From: Maridesulfovibrio sp.
Lineage (GTDB): Bacteria; Desulfobacterota; Desulfovibrionia; Desulfovibrionales; Desulfovibrionaceae
NCBI RefSeq assembly: GCF_963676065.1
Contig: NZ_OY780933.1
Location: forward strand, 620,001 to 684,000
Length of the DNA stretch: 64,000 nucleotides
Direction of reading: 5' to 3'
A model generated the notes under the pieces. The model ran no database searches and had not been told where the DNA came from. It saw only the letters and a program-made list of their open reading frames with translations. A program made the position numbers and the translations under genes. Below, piece by piece: positions 7,785 to 17,389 of the stretch (its first letter is position 1; every line of letters begins with the position of its first letter).

Positions 7785-9686
7785 ATGATGGACATTCTGC
7801 GCCAAAGTGCCCAAAGCTGGGGCATCAAAATAGCGTTCGGTATCATTATCGCAGTTTTTATTTTTGCCTTCGGCGCTGGCGGATTCAACGGCAACACCGA
7901 CCCGGTAATCGCCTATGTTAATGATCAGCCGGTTCCCACTCAGGAATTCATGCAGGTTTACCGCGAAACAGCCGAAGCTATGCGGGCCCAGAATCCCAAT
8001 ATGGATTCAGAACAATTTCAGTCTCCTGAGTTCAAAAAAGCAGTGTTCGACCAGATGGTCAGCCAGAAACTTCTTGATGCAGCAGCCAGGAAGCTCGGTA
8101 TCTCCGTTTCCAACAACGAGCTGTCATACAGCATCAGACAAATTCCAGGCTTTAATGACGATAACGGTAAATTCGACATGGACCGCTATCAGGCATTCCT
8201 GCAGAGCAGGCACATGTCCGCAGCCACTTTTGAAGATGATATTCGCAACAGTGCGCTTATCCGCAAACTGCAGGAATACATAACCCTGCCGGTTAAGCCT
8301 TCAGAAACTGAGGCTCGCAAACTTTTCGATACCGCATCTGAAAAAGTCCAAATTGACTACTACTATATTTCAGGTGCTGATTTCATCAAGAATACTAAGA
8401 TCAGCGAGAAGGAAATAGAGGATTTTTATAAGGCCAATCCTGATAAATTCACTATCCCTGCACGTTCTGTGATCAAATACCTTTCCTTCACACCTGAAGC
8501 CCTTGCCATCAACGAGACTGTAAGCCCTGAAGAAATTAAAGCTTACTATGATGCTAACAAAAACGATTTTCAGCAGGAAAGCGAAGTCAATGCCCGTCAC
8601 ATACTGATCGCAGTAGATAAAGACGCATCGGAAAAAGATGTTGCTGCGGCTGAAAAGAAAATCAAAAAGATTTTGGCCAAAGCTAAATCCGGTCAGGATT
8701 TCGCCAAACTTGCTAAGAAATATTCCGAAGGTCCCAGCAGCACTAAAGGCGGAGAACTGGGCTGGTTCAGTCGCGGATCTATGGTCAAGCCTTTTGAAGA
8801 AGCTGCTTTCGCGCTCAAAAAAGGCGAAATCAGCGAACCTGTCCGCACCCGCTTCGGCTGGCACTTAATCAAAGTTGAAGATGTGCATGAAGCAGGTCAG
8901 AAAGAATTAGATCAGGTTAAAGATGATATCAGCAACATTATCGCTGAAGAAAAAGCTGCCGATTCCATCACCGACAAGCTCGATCATGCAATTGACATGC
9001 TTGCTTCCGGTATGAAGCTGGACAAGATATCCGAAGATCTGGGTATCGCTGTTCAAGAAAGCCAAAAAGCCACTGTTAAAAATCTTGCTCAGGCATTCGG
9101 CATGACAGAAAGTGCAGCCCAGACCATTATCAGTCTGGCATCAGGTACTTCAACCGATATGCCTGTTGCTGTCGACGGCGGTTACATTCTTGTGGAGAAA
9201 GAAAAAGATATTCCGCCGTCCTTGAGTCCGCTCAAAGACCAGAAGCAGGATATCGAGAGCTTCCTTTCACAGCAGCGGGCTATGCAGGCGGCTAAAGCCA
9301 AAGCCATGGTCATTATGAGCCAGCTGACAAACGAAAAGACTGTCGCCGGCACCCTGAAAACTATCAAAAAAGACCTTAAAACTTCTGAGCCATTCGGCCG
9401 TAACGGCTTTGTACCCAATCTGGGAATGAATCCGAAGCTGGCTCAGGCTGCTTTTGTAGCGAAAAAAGATCAGTGGCTGTCTGACGTATTTGAACTGCCC
9501 GGCGGATTTATCGTAGCCCGTTTAGACGAGCGTATTCCGCCCAAGGATGATGCATGGAAAGCACAGAAAGACAGATTTATAGATGCTATTTATCAACAGC
9601 GCGGTAATGAAGTATTCAACGCCTTCCTCACCAGCCTGCGATCCAAAGCACAGATCGAGTACGTTCGCAAAGATATCCTGAATTAA
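7785..9686 (+). CDS. ppiD: PpiD-like membrane-anchored peptidyl-prolyl isomerase (SurA_N + parvulin domain)
   Basis: Periplasmic folding factor tethered to the inner membrane. A single N-terminal membrane segment (about residues 13-33, [19 protein letters not shown]) is followed by a SurA/PpiD N-terminal chaperone domain (about 40-200) and one parvulin (PpiC) domain near 265-370 with the signatures [10 protein letters not shown] and [22 protein letters not shown] second chaperone-like region fills 400-633. Length and layout match PpiD rather than soluble SurA. Two adjacent ATG codons (7785 and 7788) are possible starts. It stands alone between aconitase and argJ and ends at a strong terminator. 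Confidence 0.88.
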   Translation: MMDILRQSAQSWGIKIAFGIIIAVFIFAFGAGGFNGNTDPVIAYVNDQPVPTQEFMQVYRETAEAMRAQNPNMDSEQFQSPEFKKAVFDQMVSQKLLDAAARKLGISVSNNELSYSIRQIPGFNDDNGKFDMDRYQAFLQSRHMSAATFEDDIRNSALIRKLQEYITLPVKPSETEARKLFDTASEKVQIDYYYISGADFIKNTKISEKEIEDFYKANPDKFTIPARSVIKYLSFTPEALAINETVSPEEIKAYYDANKNDFQQESEVNARHILIAVDKDASEKDVAAAEKKIKKILAKAKSGQDFAKLAKKYSEGPSSTKGGELGWFSRGSMVKPFEEAAFALKKGEISEPVRTRFGWHLIKVEDVHEAGQKELDQVKDDISNIIAEEKAADSITDKLDHAIDMLASGMKLDKISEDLGIAVQESQKATVKNLAQAFGMTESAAQTIISLASGTSTDMPVAVDGGYILVEKEKDIPPSLSPLKDQKQDIESFLSQQRAMQAAKAKAMVIMSQLTNEKTVAGTLKTIKKDLKTSEPFGRNGFVPNLGMNPKLAQAAFVAKKDQWLSDVFELPGGFIVARLDERIPPKDDAWKAQKDRFIDAIYQQRGNEVFNAFLTSLRSKAQIEYVRKDILN

Positions 9687-9710
9687 TACGGACACACATT
9701 AAGATTATTA

Positions 9711-9746
9711 ACGGGTCTGTTCTTTGTGAACAGACCCGTTTTTTTT
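9711..9746 (+). terminator. Intrinsic terminator of ppiD-like gene
   Basis: Perfect 12-bp stem ACGGGTCTGTTC / GAACAGACCCGT with a TTTGT loop, followed by a run of seven or more T. Confidence 0.92.
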
Positions 9747-9873
9747 AAATAAATTTCACCAACTGTTGTTTTCAATCATATCTTTTATCTTGCACAGTCT
9801 ATTTCTAGAGAGTAACTGTTTTTTCATTAATGCCCATCATTATACGGGTAACAATTTTCAAGGATGACCAACC

Positions 9874-11058
9874 ATGCTTAAAACTCCTAAAGGATACAAA
9901 TTCACAGCCCTTGAAGGCGGATTCAAATACAGTGGCCGTGACGATTTAGCCTTAATTCTCAGCGATGTTCCTGCTGTTGCGGCTGCCGTTTTCACAAAAA
10001 ATAAATTTCAAGCCGCCCCGGTTACAGTGGGCAAAGAAATCCTGGCTGAATCGCACCTTGTTCGCGGAGCCATGATCAATGCAGGACTGGCCAATGCCTG
10101 CACTGGAGCTGAAGGAATTGAGGACTGCAAGGAAAGCCTTATTCTAGCAGCCAAGTATCTCAGCATCAGTGAACGGGACCTTCTTCCCGCCTCTACAGGT
10201 GTTATCGGTCCACGCTTTAATATGGACAGATGGCGCGAAGTCGCCCCTAAATTCAAAAAAGCTCTGACTGAAAATGATCCCGTCAAAGCCGCAAAAGCCA
10301 TTATGACCACAGACAAATTCCCTAAACTGGCTTGGGGCGAAATTGAATGTAACGGTCAGTCGGTCCGCATGCTCGGGATGTGCAAAGGAGCGGGCATGAT
10401 CTCCCCTGATATGGCTACAATGCTCGGATTCGTCACCTGCGATGCCGAGGTCGATCCCATTTGGTGGCAGGATGCCTTACGCCGCTGCATTAATAAGAGC
10501 TTCAACTGCATCACTGTGGACGGAGATACCAGCACCAATGATACGGTTATGGCTTTTGCCAACGGAGCTTCCGGAGTAAAGGCAGACGACGATGCAACCA
10601 AGAAATCTTTAGAAGACCTGCTTCTTGATATCTGCCAGCAGCTTTCATACATGATTGTGCAGGATGCCGAAGGTGGCACCAAGGTAATGCACATAAAAGT
10701 TACAGGTGCAGCTTCCGACAAGGATGCTGAACTCATGATCCGGGCTGTAGGTAATTCACCTCTGGTTAAAACCGCCCTATTCGGTGAAGACCCGAACTGG
10801 GGCCGGATCGTCGCCGCAGCTGGACGAAGTGGAGCGGATTTCGATCCTGAAAAGCTGACTTTAAGTTTCGGAAAAATAGTGGTTTTTGAAAATGGCAAAC
10901 CGGTGGAAGGCGATATGGATGCGCTGCTGGAACCGTTAATGCGCAAACAGGATGTTGAGGTGAACATAACTCTTGGTGACGGTGAAGGATCATCCCTGTT
11001 GCAGGCTTCGGATCTTACCCGCGAGTACATCAATATCAATGCGGATTATAGATCATAA
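9874..11058 (+). CDS. argJ: Bifunctional ornithine acetyltransferase / N-acetylglutamate synthase
   Basis: Transfers acetyl from N-acetylornithine to glutamate, the recycling step of arginine synthesis; some members also use acetyl-CoA. The 394-residue precursor shows the self-cleavage site ATMLGF, with the nucleophile Thr at 182, which splits the chain into alpha and beta subunits. Other family signatures are STGVIG (108-113) near the oxyanion site and EDPNWGR. A ribosome site AAGGA precedes the ATG by 11 bases. The next gene starts 36 bases downstream, but no other arginine gene is present. Whether it is mono- or bifunctional cannot be told from the sequence alone. Confidence 0.95.
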   Translation: MLKTPKGYKFTALEGGFKYSGRDDLALILSDVPAVAAAVFTKNKFQAAPVTVGKEILAESHLVRGAMINAGLANACTGAEGIEDCKESLILAAKYLSISERDLLPASTGVIGPRFNMDRWREVAPKFKKALTENDPVKAAKAIMTTDKFPKLAWGEIECNGQSVRMLGMCKGAGMISPDMATMLGFVTCDAEVDPIWWQDALRRCINKSFNCITVDGDTSTNDTVMAFANGASGVKADDDATKKSLEDLLLDICQQLSYMIVQDAEGGTKVMHIKVTGAASDKDAELMIRAVGNSPLVKTALFGEDPNWGRIVAAAGRSGADFDPEKLTLSFGKIVVFENGKPVEGDMDALLEPLMRKQDVEVNITLGDGEGSSLLQASDLTREYININADYRS

Positions 11059-11094
11059 ATTCTCCATAACATTAGGTTTGAACCAGACATTTAT

Positions 11095-11712
11095 ATGATG
11101 AAACAACTCGCAAACCGCGATAAGATGACCAGACTTGCCGATTTTCTTTTTGAAGTAGGCATGCTGCGTAAAACCCCGCGTACCGGTTATCAGTTTCTGG
11201 GCAGTGGCTCCGAATCCGTCGCTGACCACTCTCACCGGGTATCGGTTCTAGGCTACGTACTGGCCGATATGGCCGGGGCTGATATGGCCCGCACAGTTTT
11301 TATGTGCCTGTTCCATGATCTGCATGAAGCGCGCACCGGCGACTTCAATTACGTAAACAGCATCTACAACAAAAGTGACCGGAATCAGTCATTACGCCAT
11401 ACCTTGAGCGGGACCGGGCTGGAAGATAAAATCTTTCCCCACTGGGAAGAACTGGAAGAAGGCGATACTCTCGAGTCAAAACTGGCTCATGATGCCGACC
11501 AGCTCGATTTTATTCTCAATCTCAAGGAAGAAAAGGATATGGGGAATCCTTATGCTGCCAAATGGCTGGAATCGGCTTTAAAGAGACTGCGCACAGAAGA
11601 AGGGCAGCAACTCGCCGATAAAATTGCTGAAACTGACCATACAGACTGGTGGTTTCTTGGGCCTCCGCCCAGCTGGTGGGAAAATAAAAAAAGTCTGGAC
11701 GAAGAAGACTGA
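11095..11712 (+). CDS. HD-domain phosphohydrolase (YfbR/HDDC2-like, likely 5'-deoxynucleotidase)
   Basis: 205 residues containing the HD metal-binding set: His at 45/47 in ADHSHRVS, H74-D75 in LFHDLHEARTGD, and Asp near 133-135 in LAHDADQLDFI. This pattern is typical of the YfbR/HDDC2 group that dephosphorylates deoxynucleoside 5'-monophosphates. Two consecutive ATG codons begin the frame. It follows argJ by 36 bases with no terminator between them and may be read through from it. Substrate assignment is by family resemblance only. Confidence 0.8.
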   Translation: MMKQLANRDKMTRLADFLFEVGMLRKTPRTGYQFLGSGSESVADHSHRVSVLGYVLADMAGADMARTVFMCLFHDLHEARTGDFNYVNSIYNKSDRNQSLRHTLSGTGLEDKIFPHWEELEEGDTLESKLAHDADQLDFILNLKEEKDMGNPYAAKWLESALKRLRTEEGQQLADKIAETDHTDWWFLGPPPSWWENKKSLDEED

Positions 11713-11872
11713 CTATAAAGAATTTAAGACATTGTCCCGATCTCATGCTTAAATGCTGCCGCTGCTAACTTTTACCCCTTTTATTTTCCTGATCACTATG
11801 CTAGTTGAGCGGTTTAGGCAGATCTTCAACAAGATTAACGCATACACATTAAAAGAACAGAATCAATAAACA

Positions 11873-12679
11873 ATGCCTCAAACTGAAAATAAAATACTCA
11901 TGCCGTTCAGCATGCTGGGTAATTGCTGCATGAATCTCCTCGCCGAAACCGGGGCCATGTTCATTTTCCTGCTGGATGCCGTTGCTCATATATTCAGTTC
12001 ACTGGGCATCATAACTAAAACGGTCAAGGAACTTTACTTCATCGGAGTCAAGTCCATAACCGTTATATCCTTGATCGGACTTTTTACCGGCATGGTAATA
12101 GCTCTGCAAACCTATTACGCGCTGGCAAAATTCGGATCAGAAGGCTTTTTAGGTGCTGCGGTGGCCCTTTCACTGGTCCGGGAATTAGGACCTGTGCTCA
12201 CTGCGATTATGCTTACCGGACGAGCAGGCTCTTCCATGACTGCGGAAATCGGGGTCATGCGTATCTCTGAGCAGATAGACGCTCTGGAACTCATGGATAT
12301 AAACCCCATGAACTATCTGGTAAGTCCTAAACTTCTGGCCTCGATCATCTCCTTTCCCATCCTGACCGCTTTTTTCGACCTGATCGGTATCGCAGGCGGT
12401 TACCTGACCGGGGTTGCCCTGCTCGGAGGAAACTCCGGGGTGTACTGGCACCGAGTGCAAACCTCTCTTGGCTGGGAAGATATTTCAGCAGGCTTCAGTA
12501 AATCCATCGTATTTGCTGTACTGGTCTGCACGGTGTGCTGTTTTCAGGGGTATTTTACTCACCACCGTAAAGACGGCAAAGGTCCCGAAGGCGTTAGCCA
12601 GGCAACGACAACCGCAGTAGTTATGTCCTGTGTGCTGGTCTTAATGGCCGACTATGTCATGACTTCTCTGCTCTTCTAG
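11873..12679 (+). CDS. mlaE: Phospholipid-transport ABC permease MlaE
   Basis: Inner-membrane permease of the Mla system, which maintains outer-membrane lipid asymmetry. The 268-residue protein has about five hydrophobic segments and the MlaE signatures LVRELGPVLTAIMLTGRAGS and GVMRISEQIDALELMDINP. It opens a compact operon mlaE-mlaF-mlaD-mlaC-mlaA. The ATG at 11873 has no strong ribosome site; no better in-frame start precedes the first conserved block. The STAS protein MlaB found with E. coli Mla is absent from this operon. Confidence 0.93.
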   Translation: MPQTENKILMPFSMLGNCCMNLLAETGAMFIFLLDAVAHIFSSLGIITKTVKELYFIGVKSITVISLIGLFTGMVIALQTYYALAKFGSEGFLGAAVALSLVRELGPVLTAIMLTGRAGSSMTAEIGVMRISEQIDALELMDINPMNYLVSPKLLASIISFPILTAFFDLIGIAGGYLTGVALLGGNSGVYWHRVQTSLGWEDISAGFSKSIVFAVLVCTVCCFQGYFTHHRKDGKGPEGVSQATTTAVVMSCVLVLMADYVMTSLLF

Positions 12680-12688
12680 AGGGACCGG

Positions 12689-13528
12689 ATGAATACAAAG
12701 GCACCGGATATTAAAATCAAAGACCTGACCATCGGCTATGACGGATCACCGGTGGTTTCAGATATCAACGCTACCCTTCCCGGCGGTGGTATTTCAGTTA
12801 TCCTCGGGCGTTCCGGGTGCGGGAAGTCTACCCTGCTTAAAAATATTCTTAAGCTGAACGAACCTATGGGTGGAGCCGTCTTTCTCGGAAGACACAATAT
12901 TTACGAGCTTAAACGTAAAGCCTTCCGCTGCCTGAAGCAGCGCATAGGAGTGCTTTTTCAGGACGGGGCCCTGCTGGGCGCCTTAAACCTGTTTGATAAC
13001 GTAGCCCTGCCTTTGCGGGAACATACACGTCTCAAGCAGTCGGAAATACACGAAGTAGTTAAGGCAAAGCTCAAACTGGTCGGTCTGGAAGATTACATGG
13101 ATTACTTTCCGAATGAGCTTTCAGGTGGTATGCGCAAAAGGGCAGGACTGGCTCGGGCCATGGTTATGGACCCGGACATTCTTTTTTGCGACGAGCCTAC
13201 TTCCGGCCTTGATCCTATCAATTCTGCGGAATTGGATGAACTGCTGCTGGAACTTAAAGATCGGTTCGACATGACCATCGTCGTGGTCAGCCATGATCTG
13301 GCCAGCATGGAAACCATAGCTGACTACGTTGTGGTTCTAGGAGAGGGAAGCACTCTCTTTAAAGGACAAAAAAAGGATCTACTGGCTACTGATGATCCTT
13401 ATCTAAGGCAATTTCTGGATCGTGAAGGCGAGAAACGGGAAAATCCCCGTTTGACCATGGCCCCGCTCGATCCTGCGGTAATGAAAATGAATTGTGCCAA
13501 ATACATTGGCGATTTGAACAGCAATTAA
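12689..13528 (+). CDS. mlaF: Phospholipid-transport ABC ATPase MlaF
   Basis: Cytoplasmic ATPase that powers MlaE. The 279-residue protein has Walker A GRSGCGKST (40-48), ABC signature LSGGMRKRAGLARAM, Walker B ILFCDEPTSGLD and the switch His in VVSHDLASM. The SGGMRKR signature is the form typical of MlaF/Mkl ATPases. It starts nine bases after mlaE and its stop abuts the mlaD ATG, showing tight translational coupling. Confidence 0.95.
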   Translation: MNTKAPDIKIKDLTIGYDGSPVVSDINATLPGGGISVILGRSGCGKSTLLKNILKLNEPMGGAVFLGRHNIYELKRKAFRCLKQRIGVLFQDGALLGALNLFDNVALPLREHTRLKQSEIHEVVKAKLKLVGLEDYMDYFPNELSGGMRKRAGLARAMVMDPDILFCDEPTSGLDPINSAELDELLLELKDRFDMTIVVVSHDLASMETIADYVVVLGEGSTLFKGQKKDLLATDDPYLRQFLDREGEKRENPRLTMAPLDPAVMKMNCAKYIGDLNSN

Positions 13529-13993
13529 ATGCATATGGACCTCGGCATGAAAAAATATCCCAAAGAAACAGCGGTCGGAATTTTCGTCTTACTCGGTCTG
13601 CTCTTTATCGTTTATATGAGCGTCAAGCTTGGCGACGTGCGCATGTTTGCCGATGACCACTATAAAGTAACTGCCAGCTTCAACGATATCACAGGCCTGC
13701 GGGTCAATTCCCCAGTGGAAATGATGGGGGTTCCCATCGGATATGTGAGTAACATCGACCTTAATCTGGAAAAGCAAAAAGCAGTGCTTACCTTCAGTAT
13801 TGAAAATCGCATTCAGCTTACCGATGACGCAATCGCATCGGTAAAAACCAGTGGTCTTATCGGGGATAAATATATTAAAATAACCCCCGGCGGAGTGGGT
13901 GACCCCATCGAACCGGGCGGAGCGATAATTGAAACCGAGTCAGCAATTGATATTGAAGACTTGATCAGTAACTATGTTTTTGGCAAGGTTTAA
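13529..13993 (+). CDS. mlaD: MCE-domain lipid-transport protein MlaD
   Basis: Membrane-anchored periplasmic substrate-binding component. 154 residues: one N-terminal membrane segment (about residues 15-32, VGIFVLLGLLFIVYMSV), then one MCE domain beginning YKVTASFNDITGLRVNSPVEMMGVPIGYV with the conserved SGLIGDKYIKITPGG loop. Length fits single-MCE MlaD, which forms a hexameric ring on MlaEF. The ATG immediately follows the mlaF stop codon; a second Met at codon 7 is a possible alternative start. Confidence 0.93.
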   Translation: MHMDLGMKKYPKETAVGIFVLLGLLFIVYMSVKLGDVRMFADDHYKVTASFNDITGLRVNSPVEMMGVPIGYVSNIDLNLEKQKAVLTFSIENRIQLTDDAIASVKTSGLIGDKYIKITPGGVGDPIEPGGAIIETESAIDIEDLISNYVFGKV

Positions 13994-14027
13994 AAACAAT
14001 TTAATTTATAAATAATCGGTTCTCAAT

Positions 14028-14693
14028 ATGAAAAGAACATTATCAATATTCATCGTCTTTCTGCTTCTTTGCAGCTTCACCGGGACATGCTTCGCAGCAG
14101 CCGAAAATTCTCCCATGATTCGTCTGCGGGCAGGCATTCAGGGTGTTATCGAAATCCTTAACAATCCTCAGTACAAAGGACACCCGGACAAGCGAAATGA
14201 ACAAATCGCCCAAATACGCGAAACCATAAAAGACTTTTTCGATTTTGAAGAGCTCTCCAAACGTTCCGTGGGACGGGCTTGGCTCCAATTTTCTCCTGAA
14301 GAAAAAACACGTTTTATATCTCTTTTCACCAAACTTCTGGAACAGACCTATCTTGCCAGGATCGAAGATTATTCCGGTGAGAAAGTCGCATTTGACAAAG
14401 AGAGTATTATTAAGGGAAAATACGCTCAAGTTGAGACACGCTTACTTACCGATAAGCAGGACATCCCGGTTTTTTACCGCATGAAGCTCAAAAACGGTGA
14501 ATGGAATGTTTATGATGTTAAAATTGAGGGCGTAAGCCTTGTTAAGAACTACCGGACTCAGTTTAACGGTATTCTTGACACTACCAATGACAAGACTTTC
14601 GATAAAAGTAAAAAAGACCTCTTTGACCGTCTTGAGAAAAAATGCAAAGAGCTTAACACCCCCAAAGCCGCGACCGAAGACGGCCAAAAATAA
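14028..14693 (+). CDS. mlaC: Periplasmic phospholipid-shuttle protein MlaC
   Basis: Soluble carrier that ferries phospholipid between MlaA at the outer membrane and MlaD at the inner membrane. A signal peptide is visible (basic start MKR, hydrophobic core to about residue 20, cut near CFAAAENS). The mature part carries Tol-Tol-Ttg2/MlaC features: the IRETIKDFFDFEELSKRSVG helix, LFTKLLEQTYLARIEDYSGE, and the late block WNVYDVKIEGVSLVKNYR. The 221-residue length is typical. It lies 34 bases after mlaD and 11 bases before mlaA. Confidence 0.93.
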   Translation: MKRTLSIFIVFLLLCSFTGTCFAAAENSPMIRLRAGIQGVIEILNNPQYKGHPDKRNEQIAQIRETIKDFFDFEELSKRSVGRAWLQFSPEEKTRFISLFTKLLEQTYLARIEDYSGEKVAFDKESIIKGKYAQVETRLLTDKQDIPVFYRMKLKNGEWNVYDVKIEGVSLVKNYRTQFNGILDTTNDKTFDKSKKDLFDRLEKKCKELNTPKAATEDGQK

Positions 14694-14704
14694 CGGGAAT
14701 AACC

Positions 14705-15610
14705 ATGATTAGGAACTACTCAACTACCATCCTCGCCTTTCTGGTACTGGCAGTTATTCTGCTGACCTTTCCTTCCAAGGTCAGATCAGCGGAAAACAGT
14801 GAGCAGGCGATGGTCGCGCAGGTCGGCTCCGGTGTTATAGGTACTGTCAAAAACAATCCCGAAGAATACGCTGACGAGGAATTCAGCGAGGATATGTGGG
14901 GCGATTCCAAAACGAACGAAGAAGCCGATGCTTCTGATCCATGGCAGGGTTACAACCGTGCCATGTTCAAATTCAACGACTACATGTACTTCAATGTCAT
15001 GAAGCCCGTCGCTAAAGGATATAAGTGGCTGGTGCCTCTCAGACCGCGCACATGGACCAACAACTTTTTCCAAAATATGCTTTACCCTGTGCGCTTTGCC
15101 AGTTGCGTGCTGCAGGGTAAATTCTATACCGCCGGAGCGGAGACTTCAAAATTCGTAGCCAACTCCATATTTGGACTCGGCGGACTCGGAAACGTGGTCG
15201 GCGAGGCCCAATCAACCATGCCTCTTTACCTCGGTGATGAAGACATGGGCCAGACTTTCGGAGTGTGGGGAATCCCCAACGGGCCGTACTTTGTACTTCC
15301 TCTCCTTGGGCCCTCCACCGTGCGTGATGCCGCAGGGTTCGGGATTGATACTTTTGTGCTGAACCCCTTCTGGTGGTTCGGCATTCCCTGGTACTACTCC
15401 GCCTCAGCAGGAGCATACAACCAGATCAACAAACTTTCATTCCACATCGGTGAATATGAATCGCTCAAGGAAGGCTCAATTGATCCTTACCTTGCACTCA
15501 GGGACGCTTACCTGAGCTTCAGGGCCAAGCAGGTTCATGACGCGAAGATTGATCCCCAAAAGCCCGAACCTAAAATGACCACTGACCCGGATGCGACGCC
15601 GCAGAATTAA
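14705..15610 (+). CDS. mlaA: MlaA/VacJ-family outer-membrane lipid-asymmetry protein without a lipobox
   Basis: Outer-membrane component that extracts misplaced phospholipid. The 301-residue protein matches MlaA from about residue 75: DPWQGYNRAMFKFNDYMYF, FFQNMLYPVRFAS, ANSIFGLGGLGNV, EDMGQTFGVWGIPNGPYFVL, LPLLGPSTVRDAAG. The N-terminus (hydrophobic to about residue 24, then VRSAENSEQ) looks like a signal-peptidase-I leader and has no Cys for lipidation, unlike E. coli MlaA, which is a lipoprotein. About 45 acidic residues separate leader and domain. It is the last gene of the mla operon proper. Confidence 0.92.
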   Translation: MIRNYSTTILAFLVLAVILLTFPSKVRSAENSEQAMVAQVGSGVIGTVKNNPEEYADEEFSEDMWGDSKTNEEADASDPWQGYNRAMFKFNDYMYFNVMKPVAKGYKWLVPLRPRTWTNNFFQNMLYPVRFASCVLQGKFYTAGAETSKFVANSIFGLGGLGNVVGEAQSTMPLYLGDEDMGQTFGVWGIPNGPYFVLPLLGPSTVRDAAGFGIDTFVLNPFWWFGIPWYYSASAGAYNQINKLSFHIGEYESLKEGSIDPYLALRDAYLSFRAKQVHDAKIDPQKPEPKMTTDPDATPQN

Positions 15611-15615
15611 ATCCC

Positions 15616-16107
15616 GTGAGAATTGCAGTAATATCTGACACCCACCTCCGTGAGCCTAACAAAAGACTCACGGAGGTTTTTGATAAATATCTCGCAAACG
15701 CTGACATGCTCCTGCACTGCGGTGATATGGTCAGCTTTTCAATGTGGCAGTTTTTCTGCCAGCATCACAATTTCCATGCCGCTCTGGGCAATTGCGACGA
15801 ATGGGCGCTTTCCGATTATCTAACTCCTCTGGAGTCTGTTAACTTCAAAGGCATACGCATTGGAATCGCTCACGGGTGGGGGTCACGATCACAGGTTGCG
15901 ATAAACGTGGCAAATTCTTTCGGACCGGATTTTGATCTGGTCTGTTATGGCCATACCCACATCCAAGACTGGTCAATTGTAAACGGAGTGCAGATGCTTA
16001 ATCCCGGCAGTCTGACATCGCCGCGCGACGATCTTCCGCCATCTGTGGCAATTGTTGAAGTGGACGACGAGCAAAACATGGAATGCTCCTTTGTGCCTGT
16101 GGATTAA
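15616..16107 (+). CDS. YfcE/MJ0936-type metallophosphoesterase
   Basis: 163 residues starting at GTG 15616, five bases after the mlaA stop, so it is probably co-transcribed with the mla genes. Motifs of the calcineurin-like phosphoesterase fold are all present: D8-T-H10 in ISDTHL, LLHCGDMVS, GNCDEW, HG in IAHGWG, and GHTHIQDW near the end, followed by LNPGSLTSPRDD. The small size and the NPGS motif place it with YfcE-type phosphodiesterases. The natural substrate is not evident from the sequence. Confidence 0.88.
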   Translation: MRIAVISDTHLREPNKRLTEVFDKYLANADMLLHCGDMVSFSMWQFFCQHHNFHAALGNCDEWALSDYLTPLESVNFKGIRIGIAHGWGSRSQVAINVANSFGPDFDLVCYGHTHIQDWSIVNGVQMLNPGSLTSPRDDLPPSVAIVEVDDEQNMECSFVPVD

Positions 16108-16174
16108 AAGCTGTCCGCCCTCCCTCGCCTATCCATAGACATTTCAAACTGGACAAATTTTCGTAAAACAAAGA

Positions 16175-16215
16175 AACGGCCGTAACACCTCATTGGTATT
16201 ACGGCCGTTTTTTTT
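16175..16215 (+). terminator. Intrinsic terminator after the mla operon and phosphoesterase
   Basis: AACGGCCGTAA pairs with TTACGGCCGTT across a 12-base loop, followed by eight T. It lies in a convergent gap and may weakly serve the minus-strand gene as well. Confidence 0.9.
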
Positions 16216-16284
16216 CTCAGGACCGGTTGCCGCCATCATACGATGCCCAGTCCGGTAATATTTTCCAGCGGTAAACTGAAATGC

Positions 16285-16506
16285 CTAAACAAAAGGATCT
16301 TTCAGGAGCTTATACTCCCCGTCCTTTTCTGCAAGAATCCCATTACCTACCATCTCAGTCAGAAAAGTCAGGAGCTTAGCACTTTCGCCCGGCGCTAGCA
16401 CCTTTCCTCCTTCAGCTTCAAGATAAGATGGTGGCAGGTATTCAGCCTTCCCCCTTCTAAAAAGTGCAACGAGAAATCGATCAGATAATTTTTTCGTACC
16501 AGCCAT
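16285..16506 (-). CDS. Small conserved-looking hypothetical protein, winged-helix-like
   Basis: 73 residues, preceded by a strong AAGGAGG ribosome site eight bases from the ATG, which supports it being real. It has no signal or membrane segment. The predicted helix LTFLTEMVGNG followed by ILAEKDGEYKLL resembles the recognition helix and wing of a small winged-helix fold, but I cannot name a family. It follows the MarC-family gene by 25 bases on the same strand and is probably its operon partner. Confidence 0.6.
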   Translation of the reverse strand: MAGTKKLSDRFLVALFRRGKAEYLPPSYLEAEGGKVLAPGESAKLLTFLTEMVGNGILAEKDGEYKLLKDPFV

Positions 16507-16531
16507 ATGCGAATCCTCCTTAGCGTAACAA

Positions 16532-17140
16532 CTAGTTCAGCATGAAATTGCGCACCCCGGTAAAAAAGATCTGGGCGGCAATGGACGCGACAAACAGTCC
16601 GGTCAAACGGCTCATGATATTTAAACCGCGTCTTCCCAAGAGACGTTTGAGGCTTGAGGATATAAATAACAGAATTCCTACTGTTAATACAGCGGTAACA
16701 AGCGCGGCGCAGGCCAGGACCATATCTTTGTATCCCTGAACGGATGATCCCATGACCAGCAGGGCACCGATGGTTCCCGGACCAACGACAATGGGAATGG
16801 CCAAAGGCACTACCGCAATATCATCATCGTCATTTCCTGCATCAAATTTTTTGCCCCCGCCGTTCACCATATTAAGAGCTGAAAGAAACAGAACCGCGCC
16901 GGCTCCTATCCTGAAAGCATCGAGAGTAATTCCGAACAACTCGAAAATATATCTGCCGTAAAGATACAAAATCACAGAACTGATAATGACCGCGACAGTA
17001 ACTTTCACCGCGGTTTTCTTCCGTTCGATAGGTGCCATATCCTGAGTCAGGGAGAGGAATGCCGAGATGGCGAAAAACGGGGTCAGAACAAAAAACAGTT
17101 TCAAATACGTTTGAAGAAACGTTGCGAGCATGGTTTTCAC
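16532..17140 (-). CDS. MarC/UPF0056-family integral membrane protein
   Basis: 202 residues with six hydrophobic segments. The family pattern is seen in LKLFFVLTPFFAISAFLSLT at the N-terminus, then the central IAVVPLAIPIVVGPGTIGAL and the last segment GLNIMSRLTGLFVASIAAQ. MarC proteins were once linked to antibiotic resistance, but that has not held up; the transport role is unknown. An acidic loop DAGNDDDDIA precedes segment four. It is transcribed away from the chemoreceptor gene. Confidence 0.88.
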   Translation of the reverse strand: MKTMLATFLQTYLKLFFVLTPFFAISAFLSLTQDMAPIERKKTAVKVTVAVIISSVILYLYGRYIFELFGITLDAFRIGAGAVLFLSALNMVNGGGKKFDAGNDDDDIAVVPLAIPIVVGPGTIGALLVMGSSVQGYKDMVLACAALVTAVLTVGILLFISSSLKRLLGRRGLNIMSRLTGLFVASIAAQIFFTGVRNFMLN

Positions 17141-17321
17141 TCACTTAATTTTTATTATGGGTTAAGATTCGGTTTAAGTGCCTTATTCAAAAATTGATGC
17201 CGCTCTCTACACCTCATAAATTATTCTATCAATACAAATTTACCCTCATTTTTCAATCCATAACAAGAAATATGAATCTTAGGGTGTATTTTCTTAGTAT
17301 TTTACTTCCTGTCTATACCCG

Positions 17322-17353
17322 GCATATGTTATATAAATAGCACTTTTATATGC
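17322..17353. promoter_or_regulatory. AT-rich dyad upstream of the chemoreceptor gene
   Basis: GCATATGTTATATAAA and TTTTATATGC form an interrupted inverted repeat about 37 bases before the chemoreceptor ATG. A TATAAA box lies inside it. No FliA-type promoter (TAAAGTTT-N11-GCCGATAA) is visible. It could be an operator or simply part of a sigma70 promoter. Confidence 0.35.
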
Positions 17354-17389
17354 AACATAACAAAAGAACAGGTTTATTAGGAGACTCTT

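Noticed and set aside
17322-17353. FliA (sigma28) promoter for the chemoreceptor
   Set aside because: Neither the TAAAGTTT nor GCCGATAA element is present at suitable spacing; only an AT-rich dyad is seen.
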